From: Gracilinema caldarium DSM 7334
GTDB lineage: Bacteria > Spirochaetota > Spirochaetia > Treponematales > Breznakiellaceae
Direction of reading: 5' to 3'
Assembly: GCF_000219725.1 (NCBI RefSeq)
Contig: NC_015732.1
Span: 124,001 to 188,000, forward strand
Length of the DNA: 64,000 nt
The position numbers were made by a program, and so were the translations under genes. This document shows, piece after piece, positions 25,047 to 33,943 of this stretch (position 1 is the stretch's first letter; every line of letters starts with the position of its first letter). Below the pieces are notes generated by a model that had not been told where the DNA came from, searched no databases, and worked only from the letters and a program-made list of their open reading frames with translations.

Positions 25047-25997
25047 ATGAAAAAACTTGTACTATGTGTAGTAAGTGCCTTGTTAGTTGTAGGAGGGGTG
25101 TTTGCAAATGGACAACAACAGGGCAAAAAAAACTTAACTGTTGCTGCAACCTTTGGCGATCTGGGCAATCCATTCTTTTACACTATGGGAAAGGGTGTTG
25201 AGGATGCTGCAAAGAAAATCGATCCCAATGCAAAGGTAACAGTAGTATCTTCTGGGTATGATCTAAACACCCAGGTTGGTCAGATTGATACATTTATTGC
25301 TGCCGGCGTTGATATGATTATTCTTAACGCTGCTGATACGAAGGGGATTGCTCCAGCAGTAAAAAAAGCAAAGGCTGCAGGAATTATCGTAGTTGCAGCT
25401 GATGTTGATGCAGAGGGTGGTGTAGACGCAACAGTAACATCTAATAACTACCAAGCAGGTCAGCAAGCTGGTGAATATATCGCAAAACGCCTGAATGGTA
25501 AAGGCAATGTAGTTATTGTTAATGGCCCACCGGTATCAGCAGTAATTGATCGTGTTAATGGTTGCAAAGAAGTACTCGCGAAATACCCTGATATAAAGAT
25601 TCTTTCAGAGAATCAGAATGCAGGTGGTAATCGTGAAGGCGGTCTCCGTGTAATGACCGATTTATTAACAGCTTTCCCGAAAATTGATGCTGTTTTTGCA
25701 ATCAATGATCCTACTGGTATTGGCTGTGAGTTAGCTATGAAACAGGCTAAACGGGAAAAAGAAATGTTTGTTGTTGGTGTTGATGGTGCGCCTGATGCTG
25801 AAGTCGCTCTAAAGGATCCTAATGGTTCCTTTGCTGCAAGTGCTTCTCAGGATCCCTATACCATGGCAGTGAAAGCTGTAGAGGTTGCTTGGGGCATTAA
25901 GAATGGGCAGAAACCTGAAAAAGCTAAGATTCTGATCCCCACAACTTTAATCACCCGAGATAATTTGGCTTCATACAAAGGTTGGACCAAGCCTTGA
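25047..25997 (+). CDS. Secreted RbsB-like sugar-binding protein of ABC transporter
   Basis: 316 residues. Signal peptide at 1-20 (MKKLVLCVVSALLVVGGVFA), with no lipobox, so it is exported to the periplasm. Peripla_BP_4 motifs follow: DLGNPFFYTMGKGVEDA, AGVDMIILNAADTKGIAPA, SNNYQAGQQAGEYIA, FAINDPTGIGCELAMKQA and VVGVDGAPDAE. It should deliver a pentose or hexose to the adjacent permease. It has its own strong promoter and ribosome site; a GC-rich hairpin follows its stop and separates it from the ATPase gene, consistent with higher expression of the binding protein. The exact sugar is not determined; the isomerase in the island hints at lyxose, xylulose or mannose. Confidence 0.93.
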   Translation: MKKLVLCVVSALLVVGGVFANGQQQGKKNLTVAATFGDLGNPFFYTMGKGVEDAAKKIDPNAKVTVVSSGYDLNTQVGQIDTFIAAGVDMIILNAADTKGIAPAVKKAKAAGIIVVAADVDAEGGVDATVTSNNYQAGQQAGEYIAKRLNGKGNVVIVNGPPVSAVIDRVNGCKEVLAKYPDIKILSENQNAGGNREGGLRVMTDLLTAFPKIDAVFAINDPTGIGCELAMKQAKREKEMFVVGVDGAPDAEVALKDPNGSFAASASQDPYTMAVKAVEVAWGIKNGQKPEKAKILIPTTLITRDNLASYKGWTKP

Positions 25998-26038
25998 TAA
26001 TACTGAATTGTGAGAAATAGAATGCAATGAAATTGTTC

Positions 26039-26066
26039 GGGCTGTCAGATGGTTTTTTGACAGCCC
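26039..26066 (+). terminator. Intercistronic hairpin after binding-protein gene
   Basis: GGGCTGTCA (26039-26047) pairs perfectly with TGACAGCCC (26058-26066) across a 10-base loop. No T-run follows the stem, so it is more likely a 3'-end stabilising or partial-termination element than a full terminator. Confidence 0.65.
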
Positions 26067-26098
26067 ATCAATAATTATAATCTGAAAAGGAATCCATA

Positions 26099-27628
26099 AT
26101 GGATACTCAAGAAAATGATGTAATACTTTCTGTTAAAAAGATTTCTAAAAAATTTCCAGGCGTTCAAGCATTAAATGCTGTATCACTTGATTTTTGTCGC
26201 GGCGAAGTACATGTCCTTATGGGTGAAAATGGTGCTGGGAAAAGTACATTAATGAAGATATTGGCTGGTGTATATGAGCCTGATGAAGGCGAAATTATTT
26301 ATCAAGGTCAAAGCGTTCGAATGGAAAATCCGCTTAAGGCACAACATTTAGGGATAAATCTTATCAATCAAGAATTAAATATTGCAGGTAATTTAACAGT
26401 AGCAGAAAACGTATTTATGGGGAATGAACCTCGACGTTTTGGACTAGTTAATCGAGCTGAAATGAAGGAAAGAGCTCATGCTGCTTTGTTAAAGCTTGGG
26501 TCTGATTTTCCTGTAGATATCCCTGCAGGTTTACTGAGCATCGCTGAACAGCAACAAATAGAAATTGCTCGTTCAATTGCCCACAATGGTAAAGTACTTA
26601 TAATGGATGAACCAACTGCAGCTTTAAGTGACAGAGAAACTGATCGGCTTTTTGAATTAATAGCATCCTTGAAAGCAAAAGGAATGGCAATTATTTATAT
26701 CAGTCATCGTCTTGCAGAGGTAAGTATTATTGCTGATACTGTTTCGGTCTTACGAGACGGTCGATATATTGGCACCTTGAAAAAACCAAATCTTGATAAT
26801 GCTGAAATTGTCCGTATGATGGTAGGACGAGAGCTTTCAGATTTTTATAAACATGATATAGCTACAACTTTAATTCCTGGCCGTTTAGAGGTAAAAAATC
26901 TAAGCGATGGTAAAAAAGTAAAACCTTGCAGTTTTACTGTAGCAGGTGGTGAAATTGTTGCCCTATCTGGTTTAGTTGGATCAGGAAGAACAGAACTTGC
27001 TCGTTTATTATTTGGGGCAGATAAAAAAAGTACTGGGGAAATATATATAGACGGAAAGAAGATTTTTATCAATTCTCCAGCAGATGCTATTAGATTTGGC
27101 ATTGGATATGTCCCTGAAGATCGAAAAAGTTTGGGACTTTTTCTTGAAATGTCAGGTCATGAAAATATAACTATGAATATTATCGATAAAACAGCACATT
27201 TGGGTGTTTTATCACAAAAAAGAAATACCTCAATAACAAATATGGCTATAGAACGGCTTCGAATCAGGATTGCTACACCCCGAACTAAGGCGGTAAGTCT
27301 TTCTGGTGGAAATCAACAAAAACTTTTACTTGCACGTTGGCTAGAAATAAAGCCAAAGGTGATTATTTTGGATGAACCAACACGTGGTGTAGATGTCGGT
27401 GCAAAATCAGAAATCTATAAGCTCGTTGGAGAGATTGCTCAACAAGGAGTTGCAGTACTCTTCATTTCTAGTGAACTTCCTGAAGTTGTTGGTTTAGCCC
27501 AACGGGTACTAGTTATGAGAAATGGTGGTATTGTAGCAGAATTAAGAGAAAAGCAAGATATTACTCAAGAAACTATTATGGCTTATGCAACAGGTATACA
27601 AGCACCTCAACCACAATATGTTGGTTGA
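26099..27628 (+). CDS. Sugar ABC transporter ATPase (RbsA/MglA type, two ABC domains)
   Basis: 509 residues with duplicated ABC domains. The first has Walker A GENGAGKST near residue 43, signature LSIAEQQQIEIAR near 146 and Walker B VLIMDEPTAAL; the second has the usual degenerate Walker A GLVGSGRTE near 297, signature LSGGNQQKLLLAR near 400 and Walker B VIILDEPTRG. It powers import of the sugar bound by the upstream protein through the downstream permease. The start has an AAAAGGAAT site; the permease gene follows after 35 bases. Length and domain order are standard for the family. Confidence 0.95.
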   Translation: MDTQENDVILSVKKISKKFPGVQALNAVSLDFCRGEVHVLMGENGAGKSTLMKILAGVYEPDEGEIIYQGQSVRMENPLKAQHLGINLINQELNIAGNLTVAENVFMGNEPRRFGLVNRAEMKERAHAALLKLGSDFPVDIPAGLLSIAEQQQIEIARSIAHNGKVLIMDEPTAALSDRETDRLFELIASLKAKGMAIIYISHRLAEVSIIADTVSVLRDGRYIGTLKKPNLDNAEIVRMMVGRELSDFYKHDIATTLIPGRLEVKNLSDGKKVKPCSFTVAGGEIVALSGLVGSGRTELARLLFGADKKSTGEIYIDGKKIFINSPADAIRFGIGYVPEDRKSLGLFLEMSGHENITMNIIDKTAHLGVLSQKRNTSITNMAIERLRIRIATPRTKAVSLSGGNQQKLLLARWLEIKPKVIILDEPTRGVDVGAKSEIYKLVGEIAQQGVAVLFISSELPEVVGLAQRVLVMRNGGIVAELREKQDITQETIMAYATGIQAPQPQYVG

Positions 27629-27663
27629 AAATACATAGATAAACCTTTTAAAGGGGTACAAAT

Positions 27664-28632
27664 ATGGAAGTAGTAAATAAAACAAAGAATAATGTATTTA
27701 ATAGCAGAAAGATATTTAAAAACCTGGGTATATTTCCCATTTTAATAATTATTTCAGTATTATTTTCTTTAACCACCACAACATTCTTATCTACCAATAA
27801 CCTCGTTAATATTTTACGACAAGCTTCTATCAATATTGTTCTTGCTGTTGGAATGACGTTGGTGATATTAACTGGTGGTATAGATCTTTCGGTTGGATCA
27901 ATACTTGCAACAACAGCAGTTATAGGATTAATGACATCCTTGAATCCTGGATTGCAGTGGGGAACGGTTATTATTCCCATTATTGCTGGTTTGTTGATAG
28001 GATTAATAAATGGTTTATTAATTGCCTATGTTAAGTTACCACCCTTCATTGCAACCCTTGGAACCATGACAACCTTTAGAGGTGTTTCATATCTTTTGCC
28101 TGATGGTACTACCATTATAAATAACGATTTGAATTTTGCATGGATTGGTAATAATTATCTTGGTCCTATTCCATGGCTTGTTGTCATTGCATTTATTGTA
28201 GTATTACTTGCTTGGTTCCTGTTAAGAAAGACTGTACTTGGTGTACGAATATATGCAGTCGGTGGAAATGCACAGGCTGCTCGACTTACTGGTATAAAGG
28301 TTGGATTCGTACTAGTGTTTGTGTATGCAGTAAGTGGCTTATTATGCGGATTAGGCGGTGTTATGACTGCGAGCCGACTTTATAGTGCATCGGGATTATT
28401 GGGAAATGGTTATGAACTTGATGCTATTGCGGCAGTTATACTTGGTGGTACAAGCGTGGTTGGTGGTATCGGTGGTGTTGGAGGAACATTAGTTGGTGCA
28501 CTAATTATGGCGGTATTAAACAATGGCCTTACCCTGATGAATGTATCCTTTTTTTGGCAGATGGTAATCCGTGGAATTGTAATCATTCTTGCAGTTACTA
28601 TTGATAAATTTAGAACAAAAAGTTCTACCTAA
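27664..28632 (+). CDS. Sugar ABC transporter permease (RbsC type)
   Basis: 322 residues with about eight to ten membrane segments. The BPD_transp_2 signature is clear: LTGGIDLSVGSILA near residues 74-87, LPPFIATLGTMTTFRG near 127-142, GGNAQAARLTGIKV near 200-213 and the C-terminal AVILGGTSVVGGIGGVGGT. It forms the channel of the ribose-type importer with the two upstream genes. Its last 8 bases overlap the 3' end of mtlD on the opposite strand, leaving no room for a separate terminator. This is also where the AT-rich stretch ends. Confidence 0.94.
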   Translation: MEVVNKTKNNVFNSRKIFKNLGIFPILIIISVLFSLTTTTFLSTNNLVNILRQASINIVLAVGMTLVILTGGIDLSVGSILATTAVIGLMTSLNPGLQWGTVIIPIIAGLLIGLINGLLIAYVKLPPFIATLGTMTTFRGVSYLLPDGTTIINNDLNFAWIGNNYLGPIPWLVVIAFIVVLLAWFLLRKTVLGVRIYAVGGNAQAARLTGIKVGFVLVFVYAVSGLLCGLGGVMTASRLYSASGLLGNGYELDAIAAVILGGTSVVGGIGGVGGTLVGALIMAVLNNGLTLMNVSFFWQMVIRGIVIILAVTIDKFRTKSST

Positions 28633-29842
28633 GGGCATCCATCACGATTCTATCCAGGCTGTCCTCTGGGTTTAGGTGGCTTACCTCCCTGAGTACCGCT
28701 TCTATTCCCTGGGGGAGGACATCCTTACGAAACTCCTCATCCTGAGGATAGGGGCGGCCTGTTTCGTCGGTGGCAGAAAAAGTCAGGGCTGAGCGATACA
28801 CTTGGGCAATCGTACTGAAGGGTAGGTTGTGTTTTGCACAGAGCCGCATGGCCCCCACAAGCCGGTCATCCCTATCCAATTTACGGTACAGGTCTCGGCC
28901 AACCCGGTAGACTGTATCTCCCAGTGCCCTGTTCTCAAAACGTTCAAGCAGATCCTTAATATGGGCTTCCAGGTCCTTCCTGCTGAACGCCTGGGGGTAC
29001 TGTGATAACAGAGCTTCTGCAGATTCATTCATAGCCGCCAACGCTCGATTCCTCACCGCATCGATTCGAATTCCATCAGTAATATGTACCAAGTTTGGAG
29101 CAAGTTCAAAACTGGTATAGGCCACCGCTGCATGACCTAAATTGTGAATAAAAAGTTTTCTTGCTATATAGGCTGAAATATCATCTACCAGTTCTATCGA
29201 TTTAGGCCACTGGATTGTTTGCCCTTGCGAGCTGGTTTTTTCTGCAGACATTGGAAGGGGACCGCGAAAGGCCCTTTTATCTAGAATGAGATTTTCATAG
29301 GCTTCCGCAAAGACTTGCAGGGGATCTTGGGCCAGGTCTTCGGCCCGCATAATGGGAACCATTTTACCGATGCTAGTTTCCACGAGTCCCACAAGTTCTT
29401 CCAGGGGGTATGCAGGTCCAAGGTCCCGGTTTAGATTTTCCCGGAACAGCTGATTTGCTCCAGGAGCGTTCTCTGCAATGATAATATCCAGGGGCCATTT
29501 CGGATGGTTCCGGTACCGGGTTTTAAGGCCAAGGGCAATCATTGGCATAATTGAAGGGAGGGCTCCTTTGCCCACACTGGTGGCAATCAGATCCGCTGTG
29601 GCAACTTCGTTAGCCACGGTAGTACTGTCCCTGCCGTTTAGGGCTCTGACTGGACCGATGAGTCGTACCTCATCAACCTTGCCCTCTTGTTTAATCACTA
29701 CCTTGTAGTATCGCTTTTCGTTCAGAAGTTGAATCAGTGTTTCATTTACATCAACAAAAACTACATCCCATCCTGCACGGCAAAAAAGTTGACCTATAAA
29801 ACTTCGGCCAATGTTCCCTGCCCCGAACTGAACGAGCTTCAT
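28625..29842 (-). CDS. mtlD: Mannitol-1-phosphate 5-dehydrogenase family protein
   Basis: 405 residues. The N-terminal Rossmann motif GAGNIGRSFIG is at 8-18; the mannitol dehydrogenase signature follows, with AENAPGAN near 142, ETSIGKMVP near 175 and the catalytic KLFIHNLGHAA near 228-238. It oxidises mannitol-1-phosphate to fructose-6-phosphate with NAD. The start ATG 29842 has a GAGGAGTTACC site. No mannitol PTS genes are adjacent, so substrate entry is elsewhere or the enzyme acts on a related sugar-alcohol phosphate. The PfkB kinase gene upstream on the same strand is 52 bases away and may be co-transcribed. Base composition is clearly richer in GC than the island it abuts. Confidence 0.88.
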   Translation of the reverse strand: MKLVQFGAGNIGRSFIGQLFCRAGWDVVFVDVNETLIQLLNEKRYYKVVIKQEGKVDEVRLIGPVRALNGRDSTTVANEVATADLIATSVGKGALPSIMPMIALGLKTRYRNHPKWPLDIIIAENAPGANQLFRENLNRDLGPAYPLEELVGLVETSIGKMVPIMRAEDLAQDPLQVFAEAYENLILDKRAFRGPLPMSAEKTSSQGQTIQWPKSIELVDDISAYIARKLFIHNLGHAAVAYTSFELAPNLVHITDGIRIDAVRNRALAAMNESAEALLSQYPQAFSRKDLEAHIKDLLERFENRALGDTVYRVGRDLYRKLDRDDRLVGAMRLCAKHNLPFSTIAQVYRSALTFSATDETGRPYPQDEEFRKDVLPQGIEAVLREVSHLNPEDSLDRIVMDALR

Positions 29843-29894
29843 GGTAACTCCTCGTTTTATTACAATTCATAGTAGGGCAACTTTACAAGTGACC

Positions 29895-31088
29895 TTAATT
29901 GGTTCGGCTTAGTTGCTCACGATAGGCTGTCACATAGGGAAGAATTCGACTCCGTTTTTCCCCGGGACTTTGTTCGTAGTAAGTCCCGCCGATGACAAAA
30001 CAGGTAAAACCTCCCGCTGCATTCGCCCAGATACAAGCTTCCTCCAGGTCATATTCATTAAACTTTCCGGAGGAAACTGCAGTAAGTTGTTCCGCCACAT
30101 TGGCTAAAAGTCCCCCTGCAAAATTGTCACCACAACCGGTGGTATCCCCCCGCAGTTCCGGATGTTCCTCCAATTCGCGGTTTACTTTTTCGCAGACTGG
30201 CATGGTTCTGTACTGAAGTGTATGAGGCCGTCGACTAGCCAGATGAATATGGCTGGCTCCTTCGGTTACCACAACCGAACCGGTCCCACGGTCTAAAAAA
30301 TAGGCGATTGCCTCAGGAATGGTGGGTTTGCCACTGGTTTTTAGTGCTTCTTCTCGATCTGCCACAAGAATATCGATATATTGATACGCATCATCATAAC
30401 GACCGAGTTTCCATTTTTCATTAGGATGTAATAATTCACTGCGAAAATCGTATACCAGATTTACAAAGGTTAAGGCGCCCTTATCTTTTGCTCGGATAAG
30501 AAGATCTGTCAGAGCGTCATGGATCGGTGGAACCAGAGCAGTCCCGCCAAAGGTAATAATATCAGCCTGGAAAAAATCTTCCTGCAGGTCTTCTGGTGTA
30601 AAGAACGCAGCGGAACCAATCATATTGATGAAGGTCCGTTCCCCATGGCCGTTGTCGTAGCTGGGATCGGACAGCACATCGGTGCGTGGAGTGGAACCGT
30701 TTTTTCGTGTAAGTTTCACTAAGCTGAAAGGAAGCTGTTCAAGGGCTGTTTCAATAAGTTTTGCCGTATTGTCAGTTCCGCACACACCGTAAAAACCTAC
30801 CTCGTACTCTGGCTTTGCAAGCATCTGGGCGGCATGGGCTAAAGCCACCACAGAGGGTCCCCCCAAATTAAAGCGATCTGGAGTTGCTCCGCCAGTGATT
30901 GTTTCTAAAGCTTGCTGATAAGGTTTAACGATAAAACGCTCGAATTCTTCTGCAAAAACAAGACGCCCGGGACTCAGCCCCCCATCCCCGGCTTCCCGGG
31001 AACGAGCGGCTATAAATGCGGGGCTCGAAAAATCGACCTTGGCATACAGGTAGTCGATGAGACAACAGCCAGTACCGTGGATAATCAT
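29895..31088 (-). CDS. PfkB-family carbohydrate kinase
   Basis: 397 residues, longer than the usual ~310. The PfkB C-terminal signature is DTTGCGDNFAGGLL (near residues 310-323), where GCGD replaces the more common GAGD but keeps the catalytic Asp. Substrate-side elements include NLGGPSVVALAHAAQ near 72-86. It should phosphorylate a sugar or nucleoside with ATP; neighbouring mtlD and the sugar island make a ketose or sugar-alcohol plausible, but this is inference. No Shine-Dalgarno precedes ATG 31088; TAAAAT at 31096-31101 lies 7 bases upstream, suggesting a leaderless message. Confidence 0.82.
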   Translation of the reverse strand: MIIHGTGCCLIDYLYAKVDFSSPAFIAARSREAGDGGLSPGRLVFAEEFERFIVKPYQQALETITGGATPDRFNLGGPSVVALAHAAQMLAKPEYEVGFYGVCGTDNTAKLIETALEQLPFSLVKLTRKNGSTPRTDVLSDPSYDNGHGERTFINMIGSAAFFTPEDLQEDFFQADIITFGGTALVPPIHDALTDLLIRAKDKGALTFVNLVYDFRSELLHPNEKWKLGRYDDAYQYIDILVADREEALKTSGKPTIPEAIAYFLDRGTGSVVVTEGASHIHLASRRPHTLQYRTMPVCEKVNRELEEHPELRGDTTGCGDNFAGGLLANVAEQLTAVSSGKFNEYDLEEACIWANAAGGFTCFVIGGTYYEQSPGEKRSRILPYVTAYREQLSRTN

Positions 31089-31112
31089 AGATGATATTTT
31101 ATCATGATTTTA

Positions 31113-32117
31113 TCAGTTTTTTTCAGCTAGTCTTACTATATCTCCAACAAGTTCTAATCCAGCTCCGGTAGTAATGCCGTCGAAGAGGGGGGCGTCGGAC
31201 AACCTGTGTTTCGCCTTTACCACGACCCGGACCCAGGCGTTGTTGCATTCGCCGATTCTGCAGTCCATGGTTCCATGAACCGGAGCTACCAGTTCCCCCG
31301 CATCAGTTTGCCGCACCAGAATTTCTACCTTATACTTTCGATCACTTAGAAGTATTCTGAGTATGCCCCCCTGGTATTCTAAGAGGTCGATATGACCCTG
31401 CCGGTAGGTGGCAAACCGGTATTCCCGTCCATCAACATGAAGGACTGAAATAAAGCCATTAAAGTGTTTCCTGAGCCATGGTATGTTTGCAAGGCTGAAG
31501 AAAAAGGAGACTGGACCCGCGGACCCATCAAAATTGATGGCATTAATCCAGATCCAGCTGGATGGCATGGAACGGCCCCAGTCTTTTTCAATATAACCGA
31601 TGCCGGGGGTAAAGCTCAGGAGTTCTCCGTCCCGGTCTTTACGAATCAGGGTGATGGAGCCGGTTACCTCATGGTGCATGCTGACGATGCCATGATTGCA
31701 TTCCATAAAGGGGACAAAGGTGTAGGGGCCCATGATGGGGCGAATGGGGGTGAGCTTGTGGAATGAAAGGTCTGCTACGATGGCAATGGCTTCATCCTGC
31801 AGGTCCAGGTGCATGCTCTGGAGTGAAAAACGGTTAACACCGATACTGACGCAGAAGGGTTTGTCCTGAAAGCAAAAGGCTTCTACGGGAAAACGGAAAT
31901 AGGTACTGGAACCGTCCAGACTGTCGATGGTTTGAATAAAGGCATGGCCAGTTCCTTGAGCATCCCAGCTTATCCCGGGAATAATAGCGATGCTTCGCTG
32001 AGTAAGATCGTTTTTGCTTGAGATGGTCTGCTTAAAGTACCAACCTTCGAAGTAGCTTCTGGTTTTTCCAACGCCCTGGAATAGCACCGGATTTAAAAAG
32101 CGGGGTAAAAATATCAT
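31113..32117 (-). CDS. Tocopherol cyclase-like family protein
   Basis: 334 residues. The conserved opening RSYFEGWYFKQ (about 20-30), then RPIMGPYTFVPFMECNHGIVSM (cut here) near 132-152, GYIEKDWGRSMPSSWIWINA near 180-199 identify the tocopherol-cyclase-like beta-barrel family (PF14249). Bacteria with this protein do not make tocopherol, so the substrate is unknown; a lipid- or terpenoid-related role is inference from the fold. No signal peptide. It lies between the PfkB kinase and a UDG-fold protein on the same strand with gaps of 24 and 89 bases. Confidence 0.78.
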   Translation of the reverse strand: MIFLPRFLNPVLFQGVGKTRSYFEGWYFKQTISSKNDLTQRSIAIIPGISWDAQGTGHAFIQTIDSLDGSSTYFRFPVEAFCFQDKPFCVSIGVNRFSLQSMHLDLQDEAIAIVADLSFHKLTPIRPIMGPYTFVPFMECNHGIVSMHHEVTGSITLIRKDRDGELLSFTPGIGYIEKDWGRSMPSSWIWINAINFDGSAGPVSFFFSLANIPWLRKHFNGFISVLHVDGREYRFATYRQGHIDLLEYQGGILRILLSDRKYKVEILVRQTDAGELVAPVHGTMDCRIGECNNAWVRVVVKAKHRLSDAPLFDGITTGAGLELVGDIVRLAEKN

Positions 32118-32206
32118 TATATCCAGTTTCGTTCATTGGAATACACTTTGCAAATATCGGCACTGGTTTCACTGATTTGGCTGGTAAGCCCGGTTCTTCG
32201 ATGAAG

Positions 32207-33010
32207 CTACCAGCCTAGAATGCGCATGCGGTACTGGCTCCCAATCCGATGCAGGGTTTTCTGGGTGCTTTCCCCTGGCTTTTGTTGTTTTGAAAAATCG
32301 ATGGCAAACTGGTTCATCGAAAAGTGGCGGTATAAGTAGACCCTTTGCCGGCTTATGCTGTTTTCTGCATAAGCCGGCGTACTTGTGGCCCGTTCTATAC
32401 CGTTACAATCTGCATTTTCAGATAGATAAGCCTGGCGGAGGGCTTCCGTAAAGGCTTCGAAGAGTTTTCTCCGGCCCATTTCTGAATAGCCGATAATCCA
32501 GAGCTCTGCCTCGGGGGCAAAAATCCGGTGGCACTGGTATATAAAGCTGGCCATGGTAACCTGGGAGTTCCTGATTGCCTCTGCAATTTCGTAACCTCCG
32601 AGGTGGGCCAGGTCCCGCAGTTCCACTGTGCGGGGAGTGTGGATGGGGGTTTTATTGAGGATAAGTACATGCTGACGGAAATCGATGCCAAGCTCCGGGT
32701 GCTGACGAAAGAAGCCCTCCGCCAGTTTTCCCGAGGGACCTACGAGGTAGCGCCGCTCCGCAGCGGTCTGTTCACGGCGTCCGGGATTGTCCGCAACGAG
32801 TATCACCTTGATGGTATTTTCCCTTTGTATATCATCCAGGGCGTGGTTATATACCACCGGCGTTTCCAGGGGATAGCTGGGACCCGAACGCCCCCCTATG
32901 AGTTCCGATAGTAACGTAGGCAGCTGTGGCAGGGTGCGAATAAGTTCATCAACATAGGATTTATAGGATTGGCGCAGGTTTTGAAATTCGGTCCACTGGA
33001 ATTCGGTCAT
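32207..33010 (-). CDS. Uracil-DNA glycosylase-superfamily-like protein
   Basis: 267 residues. VILVADNPGRREQ near 69-81 and YLVGPSGKLAEGFF near 87-100 follow the pattern of UDG motif A and the GrPFvGxaG segment; LILNKTPIHTPR near 115-126 matches the second Asn-containing segment and YRHFSMNQFA near 228-237 could be the His motif. The match is partial, so DNA repair activity is uncertain. A promoter, CTGACA (33040-33045), 17 bases, TAGACT (33017-33022), lies 6 bases before the ATG with no ribosome site, suggesting a leaderless message. Stands divergent from the rhomboid gene. Confidence 0.6.
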   Translation of the reverse strand: MTEFQWTEFQNLRQSYKSYVDELIRTLPQLPTLLSELIGGRSGPSYPLETPVVYNHALDDIQRENTIKVILVADNPGRREQTAAERRYLVGPSGKLAEGFFRQHPELGIDFRQHVLILNKTPIHTPRTVELRDLAHLGGYEIAEAIRNSQVTMASFIYQCHRIFAPEAELWIIGYSEMGRRKLFEAFTEALRQAYLSENADCNGIERATSTPAYAENSISRQRVYLYRHFSMNQFAIDFSKQQKPGESTQKTLHRIGSQYRMRILGW

Positions 33011-33016
33011 GTTTGC

Positions 33017-33045
33017 AGTCTACCAGAGCTGTTCAGGTTTGTCAG
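33017..33045 (-). promoter_or_regulatory. Candidate leaderless promoter of the UDG-like gene
   Basis: CTGACA and TAGACT (minus strand) separated by 17 bases; the ATG at 33010 begins 7 bases after the -10 box. Confidence 0.5.
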
Positions 33046-33169
33046 TACAAATAAGTCTGGTAATAAAGTGTGTATCTATAAAATGAGCTCGTACAAAATT
33101 GTCATAATTGTCATGTTAGGCTTGAGTAAAAGCTGATTTCTGCTTAGGATACTGGTCTAAGGAGCTTTC

Positions 33170-33925
33170 ATGTTACCCATTGGCGATGATAATACCTATC
33201 GGCTCAGGACTCCTGTGGTTACCTGGATATTGATACTGCTAAATATTGGCATCTTTGTGTTTTTTCAGGGTTTTGGTACCGATGAAAGTGTGGTTTTTTC
33301 CTATTCTATGATTCCTCAAGAAATTCTTACAGGAAAAGATATTGTAACACCCCCTACGATTGTATTTGATCGTTTTTCCGGTGACCGCTATACTGTCCCG
33401 GGTCTTGCACCGACACCGGTACCGGTATTTTTGACTATTCTTATTTCCATGTTTATGCATGGCGGTATTGCCCATATTGCGGGTAACATGCTCTTTCTTT
33501 CCATTTTTGGGGATAATGTGGAGGACCGGCTAGGGCATTTCCGGTATCTGCTCTTTTATCTCGTCTCTGGTCTTATGGCAGCGGCGGCCCACATTCTGGT
33601 GTGTTTTGTTACTGGTGACGGCCTTTTAACCCCCACCCTCGGTGCCTCCGGGGCAATTTCGGGTATTATGGGCGCTTACCTGCTGTTGTTCCCTGGAAAC
33701 CGGGTGCGGGTGTTGCTGTTTAACATCATCCCCACTACAGTCAGTGCTATTGTGGTCATTGGACTCTGGTTCATCTTTCAGATTACCAATGGACTTGGAT
33801 ATCTGGGTGGTGTTCGAGGTGACGGGGTTGCCTATGCTGCCCATATTGGAGGCTTTCTCTATGGTTTTTTCCGGGTTCGTCGTTATATACCAAAACGGCG
33901 ACGAGTACGGTATTACTATTACTAG
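33170..33925 (+). CDS. Rhomboid-family intramembrane serine protease
   Basis: 251 residues, about six membrane helices. The HGGIAHIAGNMLFL helix (near residues 103-116), the catalytic GASGAISGIMG (Ser near 159) and the final AAHIGGFLYG with the catalytic His near 223 are all present, so it should be active. A basic C-terminal tail (RVRRYIPKRRRVRYYYY) would be cytoplasmic. The ribosome site AAGGAGC is 6 bases before ATG 33170. It is followed 18 bases later by the NfnA-like gene, so the protease and the redox enzyme may be one transcript, without an obvious functional link. Substrates are unknown. Confidence 0.92.
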   Translation: MLPIGDDNTYRLRTPVVTWILILLNIGIFVFFQGFGTDESVVFSYSMIPQEILTGKDIVTPPTIVFDRFSGDRYTVPGLAPTPVPVFLTILISMFMHGGIAHIAGNMLFLSIFGDNVEDRLGHFRYLLFYLVSGLMAAAAHILVCFVTGDGLLTPTLGASGAISGIMGAYLLLFPGNRVRVLLFNIIPTTVSAIVVIGLWFIFQITNGLGYLGGVRGDGVAYAAHIGGFLYGFFRVRRYIPKRRRVRYYYY

Positions 33926-33943
33926 CAAGGAGTTGGCGAGTAC

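Noticed and set aside
33098-33116. Two tandem ATTGTCAT units upstream of the rhomboid gene
   Set aside because: Direct rather than inverted arrangement and no matching half ATGAT; not convincing as a copy of the sugar-island site.
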